Of a stretch of 64,000 bases of DNA, positions 1-19,623 are shown piece after piece. The stretch lies in NCBI RefSeq assembly GCF_018320785.1, contig NC_054868.1:45081874-45145873 (forward strand), read 5' to 3'. The position numbers were made by a program, and so were the translations under genes. Within the stretch, counting starts at the first letter, position 1. Each line of letters opens with the position of its first letter. Under the pieces are notes generated by a model. The model was not told the origin of the DNA. It searched no databases and was given only the letters and a program-made list of their open reading frames with translations. This DNA comes from Cheilinus undulatus. Taxonomy: Eukaryota; Chordata; Actinopteri; Labriformes; Labridae.

Positions 1-1860
1 TCATTTTTGTGCAAATATACTCAAATACATGCACATTTCACCCTTTCAGGTATGTCTATTTGCTGTTTTGTATCAAAATCTCTCAGAGACCAAACATATT
101 ATCCTGAGCGCTTTGGGAATTCTCCTTGAAATAAATCAACATGAAAGGAAAAATATAAACTAACTGCAGTCCTGCATTGCATGTTTGAGAGTGAAACAAT
201 AGGGAATAAAAAGGAACTAATGATTACCTGTGGTTTTTATTCAGTTCACTGACATGCAAAATGCATGGAAGAAAAATTCAAAACCATCCCATATAAGGAC
301 ACAAGACTGTTGTGATTGGATAGAAAACACACACTAAAATGAAATTATATTTATAAAGCCGTAGCAGGGGAAAAAAAGCTGCAAATGTCCCATATAAAAA
401 GCTTTGATCAGAAATATATACCAGTTTTCTTAATAACTCATTAAATAGTCATTTTAAAAGGTTTCAGAATAATTTTTCTTGATTGGCTGAATTGTTTTTT
501 TCTCTTTGTAAAGATGGAAATAAGGAAAATAACAGCTGCCCTGGCATTCTCATTATCAAGCTGTTAATTTTATGAAAAGTAGTAAATATATTGTAAATAA
601 GTTTAAAAAGACAGCATGATACATGATAAAAATCCAAAGATGTGGATTTCTTATTTCAGGAATCAATCAGACCTTGTTTGTTAAGTGCAATCATTCACAA
701 GGTCTCATTGGCATAATGCACTCTACACTGGGGAAAAAATAGTTGAATTGTGAGATTTTTTAATCATTTTCCATGCATATATACTAAAATAGCTGCATGC
801 TGCACCATTTCAGGTATGTCTATTTGCTGCTTTATATCTGACATGTTGGAGAAATCTTGAAGTGAATAGAAAAACATTTCATCCTGAGCACTGTGGGAAC
901 TCTCCTTGGAATCAATCTATTGAAGGGAAAATATCAGTTAATTAAAAATGTAAAATATTCAATTTCAGCATCTTGATGAGAAGCTTTGCTTCTTTTCATA
1001 ATTTTTCATCACTTAAGGTTCAAATCTGTCCGTTTAAACGTGTTAAAACAAAACTAGCAACATAATAAGAGGTCATCTTGTGTTCTGGTATTTATAAGCA
1101 TTTTTATTTTCTGTGTTTTAAAGAATAAACAAGGAAAAGATCAAAATTAAAGAGGAAATATTAACTAATTGCAGCCTTCTATAGCAAGTGAATGTATTGC
1201 AAGTTTGAGTAAAAAGACAGGGTGGTTAAGAGGTGGAATAAAAGGAACTACATGATTACCTTTGTTTTTAATTCAACTAATTGATATACATAACTTAATG
1301 AGGAAACATTTAAAATGCATCCCATATAAGGACATTGTGTATCTAATTGTTTCAGACTCCTTTCCTCTTGATTGGCTGATTAATGAATGTTTCATCTCTC
1401 TTTAAAGATTGAAATAAGGAAAACAGCAGCTGCCAAAGGATCCTTCTCACAATCTAGCTCATATCTCAGAGAAAAGAAGACATTATCAACCCAAATCTTG
1501 TTGAATCATCTTGCAAAAAGTTTTTAAAAACAACTACAGTGTACTCAGGCATTATAGCCCGTATCATATATGATAAGACTTTCAATATCCTACTTTGCTT
1601 GTTAGGTGCAATCATTTAAATATGCATTCTCTGAAACTGAGTACTCTTCATCGGAGAAATAGTTGATTTATGAGATGTTTTAGTAATTTATCATGCATAT
1701 ATACTAAAAGAGCAGCATGCTGCACCGTTTCAGCTGTTTATTTGCTGTTTTATATCTGACATATCAAGGGAATCTCTCTGAAATGAATACAGAGACAAAG
1801 CATATCATCCTGATCGCTGTGGGAACTTGTGTGGGACACTGTGTCCTGTTTTCTTAGATC
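1..1860. repeat. Diverged tandem duplication, units about 760-920 bp, three partial copies
   Basis: The same ordered set of short blocks recurs three times in direct orientation. A block around TTTCAGGTATGTCTATTTGC is at about 43, again at 806, and in weaker form at about 1727. Each is followed by a matching ATCATCCTGA...TGTGGGAACT block (about 98, 871 and 1806). Between them, GATTACCT(G/T)TG, CCCATATAAGGACA, TTGATTGGCTGA and GAAATAAGGAAAA also recur in order (about 226, 288, 478, 518 and about 1254, 1321, 1370, 1408). The copies are old and carry many indels. No open reading frame persists across them. The array is cut by the window's left edge, so its full extent is unknown. Confidence 0.6.
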
Positions 1861-2073
1861 ATTTAAGACAAGAAAATTGATTTATCGAAGAGGCAATCGG
1901 CAGAAAAACAAGAATTGAACTGTCAGTAGCAGCCAGAAAGCCTGTTGTGTTTGACCACTTCAACTCAGCCCCTTTAATGTCAGCCAGGACTCTAGAAGTT
2001 GAGGTTTTCATTTATAAGACTGGTCTAAGAGAGAGGATTAGTGTTTATGTAGCTGACAGAGGAGACAGCAGTG

Positions 2074-2112
2074 AAGATGATGATGATGAGGAGGATGAGG
2101 AGGAGGGGATGA
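2074..2112 (+). repeat. (GAT)n(GAG)n trinucleotide microsatellite
   Basis: A run of GAT then GAG triplets. It makes the short local reading frame look like an acidic Asp/Glu tail, but nothing around it supports a protein. Confidence 0.8.
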
Positions 2113-2439
2113 GGGATGTGGCAGGTGTATGTGTTATTAATAATGCCCGTCAGGCAATGAGCCTTTGGCTACACCATTATTGAGCTAACATCATCAATTA
2201 TTGTAGCGTAAATGTTGACTTTTTATCAGCTCATTCTCCAAACAGTCAACCCCCTACTCCTAGTCACCATTAAAATGTAGAATTATTTCACATTTCTCGT
2301 ATTTGTCGTCGTTTTATTTATCATGAATCGTGTTTAAGTGTTTAAAATGACATAAAATGCTGTGACCTACCTTACAAGATTCATTTACAGTGGAAATCAG
2401 CAACAGTTGACAGCAGACAGACAGTGAACGGCTAAAGCC

Positions 2440-2701
2440 TGAATAACCGCCGATATCTGACCACTTCAGCTCGGTTTTCTAACGGTCGCCTCTACTGTAA
2501 CGGAACCAACATCGTCGTTTTTCACCGGGAAGACGTCGTCCTCATCGTCGTCGTCTCATTCCTCATCTCAAGCAGCACCGGGAGACGGATTCATCCCGAC
2601 CCAGCTGCCTCCAGAGGCTCCAGTCCGGAAGTGTGGGCGTCGGGGACGGTGTCTCTGAGGGGAGACAGCCGGTTTACAGTGCACGGTGGTGCTCTCTCTC
2701 C

Positions 2702-2735
<34 letters not shown>

Positions 2736-2800
2736 GTTTGAGCTCGAGCCGCCGGTTCACCTCATCACGACTCGATGAGGAGAGCTGTTTTTCATCACTG
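2440..2800. promoter_or_regulatory. CpG-rich patch, probable promoter or 5' exon of an unidentified gene
   Basis: CpG dinucleotides are dense here (CCGCCGATATC, AACGGTCGCC, GACGTCGTCC, GTCGTCGTCTC, GTGGGCGTCGGGGACGG) against an AT-rich, CpG-poor background, which is typical of a vertebrate gene start. A CT-dinucleotide microsatellite runs at 2694-2734. On the minus strand a donor-like site (TGTAAG then GTAGGT) lies near 2380, so a leftward gene is possible. I could not recognise a coding exon on either strand. Confidence 0.4.
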
Positions 2801-3374
2801 AAGGCTGCCACTTGGTTTTTAAAGGGACTGTTTGATATCACAGGGGGGAATCTCTGCTCATGTATTCCTATGGAGGAACTTCCTACTTCTGCCTCTAGGG
2901 GGAGGTGCAGGCGAGGACTTCGGGGATGTTTGATATGATTTAATGATGACGGTTCATGCTTTATTCATATATTCAGCTAAAAATAAACTAGATATATATG
3001 GGGGGGAAATCCAACAAAAATTAGCCATTGTGAGCAAAACTATGGATGTGCTAGCTCTTTACTTCTCTGGAGGATCTTTGTCAACTCCAAAAATAACCCT
3101 ATATTGTGTCATCGTGATGTCATCAGGGTAATCTCGGTTTATTTAGTCCAGAAATTGTAGGGGCTACAGAAAGTGGATAGGCCGACTGCAAGTAATGAAT
3201 ATTGAAATGGATACCAGTGTCTGCATGTGCCCCATTGACAGGGATGGAGGTTTTTTAATTCTCTCTTTGGTGTAGGATATTCTTGGAATTTATTTCATAA
3301 TGTGGAACACCCAGAGCCTGGCACAGTTAGTCAAAAAATTAACTTTATTAACTCTTAATCCATCAACAAAGACT

Positions 3375-3735
3375 TCCATCCATTTTCTATACTGCTTGTC
3401 TCATTCAGGGTCGCGAGGGGGCTGGAGCCTATCCCAGCTGTCACTGGGCGAGAGGCAAGGTACACCCTGGACTGGTCATCAGTCAATCGCAGGGCTGACA
3501 TATAGAGACAGACAACCAAGCACAATCACATTCACACCTACAGCCAATTTTAGAGTCATCAATTCACCTAATGAGCATGTTTTTGGTGGTGAGAGGAAGC
3601 CGGAGTACCCAGAGAGACACCAAGTGCACGAGGAGAACACGCAAACTCCGCACAGAAAGGCCCTGACCGAGAACGGAACCAGGGACCTTCTTGCTGTGAG
3701 GCAACAGCACAAACCCCTGCATCAACGTGAAGCCC
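3375..3735 (-). repeat. SINE-like dispersed repeat with CCATCC-type tail
   Basis: It opens with the CCATCCATTTTCTATAC tail, contains the GGCTGGAGCCTATCCCAGCTG core and ends with the TGCTGTGAGGCAACAGC head. Read on the minus strand, the head resembles a tRNA-derived promoter followed by a conserved body and a GGAT-repeat tail. Two more copies occur here (33,171-33,470 in the same orientation, 47,851-48,192 inverted). This repeat type is very common in teleost genomes. The exact family name is not certain from memory. Confidence 0.7.
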
Positions 3736-3959
3736 ATCAACAAAGAGTTTTGTCAGTTAATTCCACAAATCTGAATTTAAAGTTAAAAATAATGTGCATT
3801 ATGAAAACACAACAAAAACATCAAGCTCTTTAAAATTCCAACAGATTTGACTTCTTAAGAAGCTATGACTCAAAATTATGCATGTGCCCATGTTGAAAAT
3901 CAATAAATGATGTAATGTTTTAGATACACAACATAGAAAAAAAGTATTAGTATTAAATT

Positions 3960-4915
3960 AGTATTAAAGCCACACCTGTTACTTACTAAATTCAGGTGTT
4001 TCAATCAGACCTGTTGCCACAGTTGTATAAAATCAAGCACCTAGCCATGAAGTCTCCATTGTGATACAAAATGGGTCGTTCTGAAGAGCTCAGTGACTTC
4101 AAGCCTTGTACTATGATGGATGCTACCTTTGCAATAAGACTGTTTATCCCTGCTGGATATTTCACACTTAGCTGTAAGTGATATTATTAGAAAGTGGAAG
4201 CATTTAGGAACAACAGCAACTCAGCCACAAACCAGAAAACCACAAAAAATCACAGAGTGGGGAAAATTTCACAGACACTGTACAGTGGAGCAGTGGAAAC
4301 GTGTCCTGTGGAGTGACGAATCACACTCCTGTGGTTGACAGTCAATGAGGCAAGTCTGGGTTTGGCAGATGCCAGGAAGACATTACCTGCCTGACTGAAT
4401 TGTTCCAACTATAAAGTTCAGTGGAGGAATAATGGTAAGGGGCTGTTCTTCGGGGTTTGGGCTAGGCCCCTTATCTCCTGTGAAGGGCAATCTTCATGCT
4501 TCAGTATACCAAGGCATTTTGGACAATACAATATGATACAATAATACATCTGTTTACTTTAGAATTATACGGTCTAATTGCTGATGGTATGAAAGATTTT
4601 CTAAATCTTTGTGTCCTGCAGGAGCCGTCCACCACCGTTGTTTCTTTGATCACTGAGGGAGATATGAAGTGGATGATCCATGTTTCTCAGAATGGCCTCC
4701 ACCTTGCTCAGTGCGCGTCTCTCTACCTCATCCTCCAATGAATTCAATTTGATTCCAACCACAGAGCCAGCAATGCTATGGACAATGCTATGCTTCAAAC
4801 TTTGTGGCAACAGTTTGGGGGCGGCCCTTTTCTATTCTAGTGCACAAAGCAAGGACTATAAAGACATGGTTTGATGAGTTGGTGGAGGTGAGTTTGGAGG
4901 ATTGGACTTGTAACC
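3960..4915 (+). mobile_element. Decayed Tc1-like transposon fragment
   Basis: Conceptual translation in broken frames gives Tc1-family transposase phrases: a VEQWKRVLWSDESH-like stretch near 4290, then WQMPGRHYLPD-like, KFSGGIMVRGC-like and GPLIPVKGNLHAS-like segments to 4500. WQQFGGGPF and a CTKQGL-like stretch follow at about 4800-4860. The copy has frameshifts and internal deletions, and a retrotransposon fragment splits it. No terminal inverted repeat was identified, so the ends are approximate. It cannot encode a working transposase. Confidence 0.65.
4528..4778 (-). mobile_element. Non-LTR retrotransposon 3' fragment inserted in the Tc1 copy
   Basis: The Tc1 sequence is interrupted after ...TTTTGGACAAT and resumes with ...ATGGACAATGCTATGC, giving an 8-bp target duplication TGGACAAT (4520-4527 and 4779-4786). 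The insert reads on the minus strand as a LINE ORF2 tail: an ALSKVEAILRNMDHPLH-like stretch resembles the conserved DPSHPL region at the end of fish LINE polyproteins. The 3' end, toward lower coordinates, is a GTATCATATTGTATTG tail. The insert is severely 5' truncated, as is usual for LINE insertions. Confidence 0.6.
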
Positions 4916-6286
4916 CTGGGAAAAATATAAACATAGTCCATCACAAGAAACATGACTGAGATGTAGGACACAATGGCATCCTCCAGCATCAGCTCTTACT
5001 GCATTATGAAGCAATCCTTCATGTACCATCCATCAGTCCAGTGGCAGTGATAGACAAGTCATGACTGTCAAGGTGGCACCATCATGACCCCCAACATAAC
5101 AAGTCCTGCCCCATTACAATTTTAAAAATGAAGAATTTCTCTAGCAGTGAAAACTGTTGGAAATATTTTAGGTAATGTATGTGGACTGAAATGATATATT
5201 TGTCATCTTTTTAAATTAATATCAACATTTCTGTGCAAAATTCATCATATTGCAGCTTTAATAAGCTCTCTAAAGTACAGGAAGTGGTATGCTCATTCTC
5301 AGGTTGTCTGCATTTCATCTTACTACGAGCAGCGTTCGGATCCTTCTCTTTTTCTCATCTAAATAAACACTCAGTGGCTAAGCCAGTAAACATTCACTGT
5401 TGCTGCAGCTCCTGCAAAGCAAGCCAGCGGTACACCGGCACCAAATTTTAAAAAGTATATATTTCTATGTACAAAGCCTAACATTTACTTTTGTTTGTGA
5501 AGTTCATGCTTAATATGGCTGCAAGCTTTCAATGCTTTTGGAAGCAATCAGGATTTTTCTTTCAAGACAGGGAACCAAATTTTGTCTGACTAGATACAAA
5601 GGCAGAGCCAGGGAGGAAGTTTTATGGCTAATCCAGGGTAAAAATGTAAGGGGTCTGAATTTTCTCTTGTATTTCATCATAATTATCATGAAATGTAAAT
5701 TGTATCAGAAAGTTAAACTGCAGCAGAAATATCTACTTCAATGTATGGAAATGGGGAGCCAGAAAATCGTGAAAGATGACAGCTTTGCCTTGTTCATTGA
5801 TAATTTGGATGAAATGGGTGGGTGTTCATACATGAATTGTTTGTTTGTATATAGATGAATGCTACAAGTAGGAAGGGTAGTGAAGCCCCTGTCTTGTAAC
5901 CAAAGAAGAGAATAGTGAGGGGTCTTTTTGTTTTTTTATGCTTCTTCTTTGTATTTGTCTTGTAACATTTGTAAATAGATGTTTTATTGAAGAGGGGGAA
6001 AAAGAACGCTGCCATCATTAATGCAGAACAACCTTGCCCACCTGATGGACTTTCAAAATGCTCACAATAAAGCCTGTAGAAATGTATTTTTTAAATCACT
6101 GCATTAATTTGTATATTTCTTCTTTTGCCTTCCTGCAGGATCGTCTTAATGCAGTTTAAACTACCGGGCTCATTTTCCCCATGTTATTCAAACTTATAAA
6201 ACCATTACCTACAGCCTGGGGTTAATCTCACATCACACATATTCCTGTAATGAATTTAGCACCACTGAGCTTTGAAACAGCAATCG
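4916..6286. other. AT-rich spacer, no gene recognised
   Basis: Only short, compositionally ordinary open frames occur here (for example a 108-codon frame at 5532-5858) with no recognisable motif, no credible splice structure and no family resemblance. It is treated as intergenic DNA downstream of arpc1b. Confidence 0.5.
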
Positions 6287-6292
6287 TTTATT
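6287..6292 (-). terminator. arpc1b: Candidate poly(A) signal of arpc1b
   Basis: AATAAA on the minus strand (TTTATT as written), about 375 bases past the arpc1b stop codon. This implies a short 3' UTR of ordinary length. Other AATAAA-like hexamers may exist, so this is a candidate only. Confidence 0.4.
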
Positions 6293-6665
6293 AAATGCAT
6301 ATTATGACCAGCATAAGCTTTAAAAAAATAACAAATACTGTAGGCTTTCATCCTGATTATTATAAAATTCTGGCTTTAAGCGTTCAGCTCAGACTGAGCT
6401 CTGTGATTGAACTAATCTAAGTCATTAAGTACCATTTGCAGGCTGTGGTCAGGCCCTCTGTATACAGCGCTGACTTTAAAAGCTCAACAATGAGCTTCAG
6501 AGGGATTACAAACACAGGCTGACCCAGTCTGATCGTTTAGCTCGAATATAAAAAATACCTGATTAAAATAGAGCTGAGAAGCTTTGTGTAATAAGGCAGC
6601 AGTTTCCTTCATTTCTCCAGGAGAGTGTGTTCTTTTGGCACAGTGACATGAACGTCAGAAAGGCA

Positions 6666-15316
<8,651 letters not shown>

Positions 15317-15393
15317 GGCCAATCAGATGTTAGAACGAAGATCAGGAAGTGGTGTGAGGAACCAGAGGCTGGTGGGCCGAGCGATTACCGGTC

Positions 15394-15906
15394 TGGAAAA
15401 ACAGAAGTTAGAAAATGGTGAAACGGAAGCAACACTAAGGTGGAGAAAGTGCACAAAAAGTTACAAAATGTGACAAAAATTCAACATTTGAATCATCTTG
15501 AAACAGGAAGAGCTGCTTCTGATTGTTCTAGATAGTTTAAAAGTAAAAAAAAAACAGTGGATTTGAACTTTCTGCACCTCAAAAACACTCTGAACTTGTA
15601 TGATGTTGTATTAATGAAATCCAGACTTTCAGAGGAATGAGAGGAATGATGCAGGTCAAGGGTATCAGCCCCCACCCCAAATAAACTCTACATCTACAGC
15701 ACCCACACCCAGGAAGTGAAGACAAATATCTCCATCACAGTCAGAAGTAACTCAACATTACCGCACCCTCCCTAAACTCAGAGTTGGAGCTTTAAAGTGC
15801 CTGTTGCACACTTTTAGCTTCTCCCTGAAACTCCGATCTGCTCACAAAGTGTGCGTCATGTCTGAGCAAACTCAGCCAACTGTTAAATATTTTCTAGGCT
15901 ACTTAC
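15394..15906 (-). other. arpc1b: arpc1b first intron
   Basis: The donor CGGG|GTAAGT (15,907/15,906) and the acceptor TTTTTCCAG|ACCGG (15,394/15,393) bound an intron between a non-coding first exon and the exon that carries the ATG. Nothing else is recognisable inside. Confidence 0.6.
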
Positions 15907-16045
15907 CCCGAGGGCTGGACAGAGATGAATGTATGAGGAGCTGCAGTGACAGAGAGAGAGAGGGACAAAGGGAGAGGTGGCAGATCAGGCGGAGATGAGG
16001 TGGTGGTGTTCAGCTCGCGGACTCTGGCCAGTCAACGCGAACGCC
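15907..16045 (-). promoter_or_regulatory. arpc1b: arpc1b non-coding first exon and core promoter area
   Basis: On the minus strand, sequence upstream of the CGGG|GTAAGT donor contains no ATG-led frame and includes the 27-bp element shared with arpc1a (16,015-16,041). No TATA box was seen. The transcription start is inferred to lie at or just beyond 16,045 and is not fixed by the sequence. Confidence 0.5.
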
Positions 16046-16480
16046 AACGACAGAGTGAGCTCAGGAAGAGAGAGGCTGAGCTGAAGAGAAGGAGGGGAGG
16101 TCAAAGGGGGGGCGGCAGAGGGAGGAGGGTACAGTGAGGAGAACTTCAGGAAGTCTATGCCGGCTCAAAGAAGGAAGAAAAAAAAAACTGTGGGTGTAAA
16201 GTTTCAAAAATGTGAAAGAACTGGAGCAAACTTTTCTTTCTTCTACAAGCACAAAGGGAAAAGAGGGGAAGTTTTTCAGCATGAGGGGGGAGCACGGACA
16301 CAATACAACATCTGCAAAAAGGAGGAGGTAGAAACTGAGAGGGAGAAAAAAAACTATGAAGCATAAAAGAGAGAGAAGAAGGGGGAGGGACTTGTGGACT
16401 GCATAAAGAAAGAGGAACAAGGAAAAAGGGGAGGGAAGAAAGTGAGCTGCAGAGAGGGGAGGAAGAGAAAAAAAAACTGC
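15945..16480 (+). repeat. Purine-rich (GA) asymmetric tract
   Basis: For over 500 bases the plus strand is mostly A and G (GAGAGAGAGGGACAAAGGGA, GAAGAGAAGGAGGGGAGG, GGGAGAAAAAAAACTATGAA). The complementary pyrimidine strand creates long spurious frames on the minus strand (16,061-16,489 and 16,155-16,511). It covers and extends upstream of the arpc1b start region. Confidence 0.75.
16015..16041 (-). promoter_or_regulatory. 27-bp element shared by the arpc1b and arpc1a 5' ends (copy 1)
   Basis: On the plus strand it begins TCGCGGACTCTGG and ends CGCGAA. It is identical to 32,442-32,468 at 24 of 27 positions, with no gaps. It lies 108 bases upstream of the first-exon splice donor of arpc1b, and the arpc1a copy lies 93 bases upstream of its own donor. 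The surrounding sequence is not alignable, so this is a discrete conserved block. Confidence 0.75.
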
Positions 16481-16754
16481 ACCATTCAATACATTTACAG
16501 AAGTTTTCCATGTATTCTGAGTTTTATTTTCTTAATTTAGGCAGTTCAGATATCCCAAATAAACCATGAAAGATCCCCCCGCCCTTTCTCCTGAACTTTA
16601 AAGTCAGCTCTGCATGTTGGAGTCTTAAGTGTCTGTGCCAGTTCAGATTTTCTTACTTTTTCCAGTTCTCATTTGGTAGAAGGAGAAATTTTAAACAACT
16701 CTTAAGACATTGCTGAAACTCTGGGCCTGAAGATATATCAATACACTAACCATA

Positions 16755-17748
16755 ACTCCAAAAAAAGTTGGGACACAGCAAAAATGTGGATAAAATAAAA
16801 TACAGTGATTTGAAATCATTTTCTACCTACAGTGCCCATTCAATTTCCAAGGCACTGAATATCCCCCAGAGCTCAGTTAAATCCATCATCAAGAAATATG
16901 GTGCATGTTTAAATCTGCATAGATCATGCTGTCCTCACAGAGTGACCGTGTAAGAAGGAGATGAGTGAGAGAGGCCACCAAGACACCTATGACTACGCTT
17001 AAGGAGTTACAAGCTTCAGCAGCTGAGATGGGCCTGAGCTCATCTGAGATGGACTGGCCTACTGTGGAAAAGAGTGTTGTGTTCTGACAAGTCCACATTT
17101 CTTTTTCTTTTTTGAAAAATATTGTCCATTGAGTCCTCAGCTAAAGAGGAAAAACACCATCCACACTTTTATCAATGCAAAGTCCAAAAGCCAGCATCTG
17201 TGATGTTGTGTGGGTGTATCAGTGCCTGTGGCATGGCTAACCTGCACATCTGTGAAAGCATCATTCATACTTTCAGTACAGACGTCACCTTTTTCAGGGG
17301 ACCTTGCTTTCTACAGTGAGACGATGACGAGCTACATTCTGCACAGGATACAACAGCATGGCTTCACAATTAAAGAGACAACTAGACTGACCTGCATATA
17401 GTCGAGACCTGTGTCCCATGTTATGAAGTGCAACAGAAGCCCTGCACTTTTTAGGAACTAAAGATGTGACGCAACAAAGAGAAAGACTTCCACTTCCAAT
17501 GCTTTAACAATTAGTGTCTTCAGTCTGAAGACAGAGTAACACAGTGGTAAATACACTCCTGTCCCAACATTTTTAGACCATGTTGTGGGAATCGAGTTAA
17601 GGATGTGTACATATTTTCAGAAACTCTATCAGATTGGATCAAGTTCTATCACTCTGCATGTTGAATAGCTTTTCTTTGTGATGTATTTATTGAATATAAG
17701 TTGAAAAGGATTTGCAAATCAAATTCCAACTTTTTTTAGAATTGGGTC
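16755..17748 (+). mobile_element. Decayed Tc1/mariner-superfamily element
   Basis: The left end CCAAAAAAAGTTGGGAC pairs with the right end CCAACTTTTTTTAGAATTGG as an imperfect inverted repeat. Just inside, frame 16,768-16,953 encodes SISKALNIPQSSVKSIIKKY, a paired-like helix-turn-helix typical of Tc1-family DNA-binding domains. A further piece near 17,190 reads ASVMLCGCISACG, recalling the catalytic-core GGSVMVWGCFS motif. Stops and frameshifts break it throughout. It is a fossil lying about 0.7 kb upstream of arpc1b. Confidence 0.65.
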
Positions 17749-19620
17749 ATCAAACATAAGTTATATGTCTAAAATTACTCCCAATAATTAAGATGTAATT
17801 TTTAAATGTAAATAAGGGGCAATAAAACGGAATAAAACGGAATCAACATAGATTCTGGTTATCTTAAAAAGTCCCTGGAGTAGACCCCTAGCCCCCAACT
17901 CCAACGTCCAAGCCCTGAAAGGCCCCAAAGCATCTTCATATCAAGTAGATTACAGGTATAAAGAGCTTTATAGACATACTGCAATTAGAGTACTACTGTG
18001 TGGTAAAATGGCATGGTATGGAAAAAGAATATATAATTTGTGGCAGAAGAACAGACACTGTATCAACAGTGAGCATATACTGTATTTTCTATAGTTAGAA
18101 GTTGTACCTTGCCTTGAGACATGTTAAATATTATATGATGTGGTGAGTTTGAGTAACAATGCTCTTCCAAGAGCTGATGAAGTCCTGTTGAGTATTTATA
18201 GTTCAGATTTAGGTATGTCATCAAGTGATGAAAGAAATACTTCAAAATATTTTGTTTACTTGCTCCTATTGGCCTTTACCTAAGGCTGGAAGTGAGTAAG
18301 TGAGTTTTTGTGATCCTGACATGGCTTGGAATTTCCAGGATTAAATGGAACACACCATCACTCCGACACAATATCGAAGAGGAGACGGCCTTCGCTTTCA
18401 GAGTAGTTCCTATCTTTATGAGTTTGTTTTTTTCTTTATAACTGACTGAGAAAGTGACAGACTAGAAAACAACTGGACTTTGTTGAAACATGCCCAAAAC
18501 ACGGATGTGATGATACACCTGCTTCACAATCCCTGATTAAAGTAAACTCTCTTTAAAGCACCTCTCCATGTTTATATTAAACAAGATAATACAGGAGATG
18601 CGTCTCATGTTGCCGTTAGAAATCAGTTTATTTTCCGTCATTTGTCGGTTGTAGTCGGCGGTCCTGGGTAAACATGTTTGAACATGTCTGTCTTCGTGCA
18701 GCCAACTGTTGTGATGCTTGACACAATAAAGTGCACGCTCTAAAACTTTGTAAATGAGTCAAAAGGCACAGCTTTAGTGCTCCCCTTATTATGCTGTAGG
18801 CTTATCACTACAATTATGCACTAGCGCGCAAGATATGCTGAGTCATAATGCAGTTATTTTGGGAATAAAAACACACCTTTCTGTACAAATTGGCCTTATT
18901 GCCTTCAGCATCTAATGACAAGGTTGGTAACGGCATGGTGTTAATAGAATAAAGATCAGCACACTGTCTGTGAGAGCTAATAGAAGTGCGCTGCAGCATT
19001 TATGACACAAAATTTCCAGAGATCAGGAAACACTCAAAAAATAACTTGCATTTTTTTATAAAAACGGGCAAAATATACATGTGAAATAATTTAAAAATAT
19101 CCATTCTGTTTTGGAAGGCATCTTCCGACCCCCTCTCAGTGTCTCGCAACCCCTGTTGGTCCTGACCCCCATGTTGAGAACCACTGCACCAGCTAAATAA
19201 CCAAGGGCCTAAAAGATTAAAAGGTTTGTGGATTAAAGCTGACAATTTAAGTGTTTTTCACCTGCTGCTTCCCTGTGAGCTAATGCTAATGTTTACTCAA
19301 GCTTGGCAGAAAAGTTAGGTGAGTAAAGACAAACGGATGTTTTTCTTCACCTGCCCTTCCTGGTACAGTTATTTTTACCTTGATGGAAAATCGAGCCGTT
19401 CTAGCTGTGACTCTGAATCTAGATGAACAAATCTACAACTGTCTACAACAACTCTCTGAATAAGGGGTTGGAGTTAGGCAAATAATGGCTTGGAGACAGA
19501 AAAAAACTAAAAATTACTATTTATGCAAAGTCTCCAGATGTACAGGTTACTGCCACTTTTTCTGAGTTAGAAACAAAGGAAGAGAGCAGTCGAGGAGCTT
19601 GTGTACTGTAAATGTATTTC
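17749..19620. other. arpc1a-arpc1b spacer, no gene recognised
   Basis: AT-rich intergenic DNA between the 3' end of arpc1a and the 5' side of arpc1b. The only structure noted is an element end at 19,130-19,186 (...CCCCCATGTTGAGAACCACTG) that looks like the right terminus of a hAT/Charlie-type repeat. Its left end was not found. Confidence 0.5.
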
Positions 19621-19623
19621 ATC

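Noticed and set aside
1947-2183. 78-codon frame with an Asp/Glu-rich run
   Set aside because: The acidic run is a GAT/GAG microsatellite and the rest has no conserved feature.
3300-3833. 177-codon plus-strand frame
   Set aside because: It lies almost entirely in a dispersed SINE-like repeat that recurs twice more in the window.
16061-16511. Long minus-strand frames (up to 142 codons) rich in Ser, Phe, Leu and Pro
   Set aside because: They arise from the purine-rich tract read on its pyrimidine strand. They are low in complexity, have no motif and overlap the arpc1b first exon region.
19130-19186. hAT/Charlie-like right end (GTTGAGAACCACTG)
   Set aside because: Only one end was found and no target duplication could be paired, so it is not listed as a separate element.
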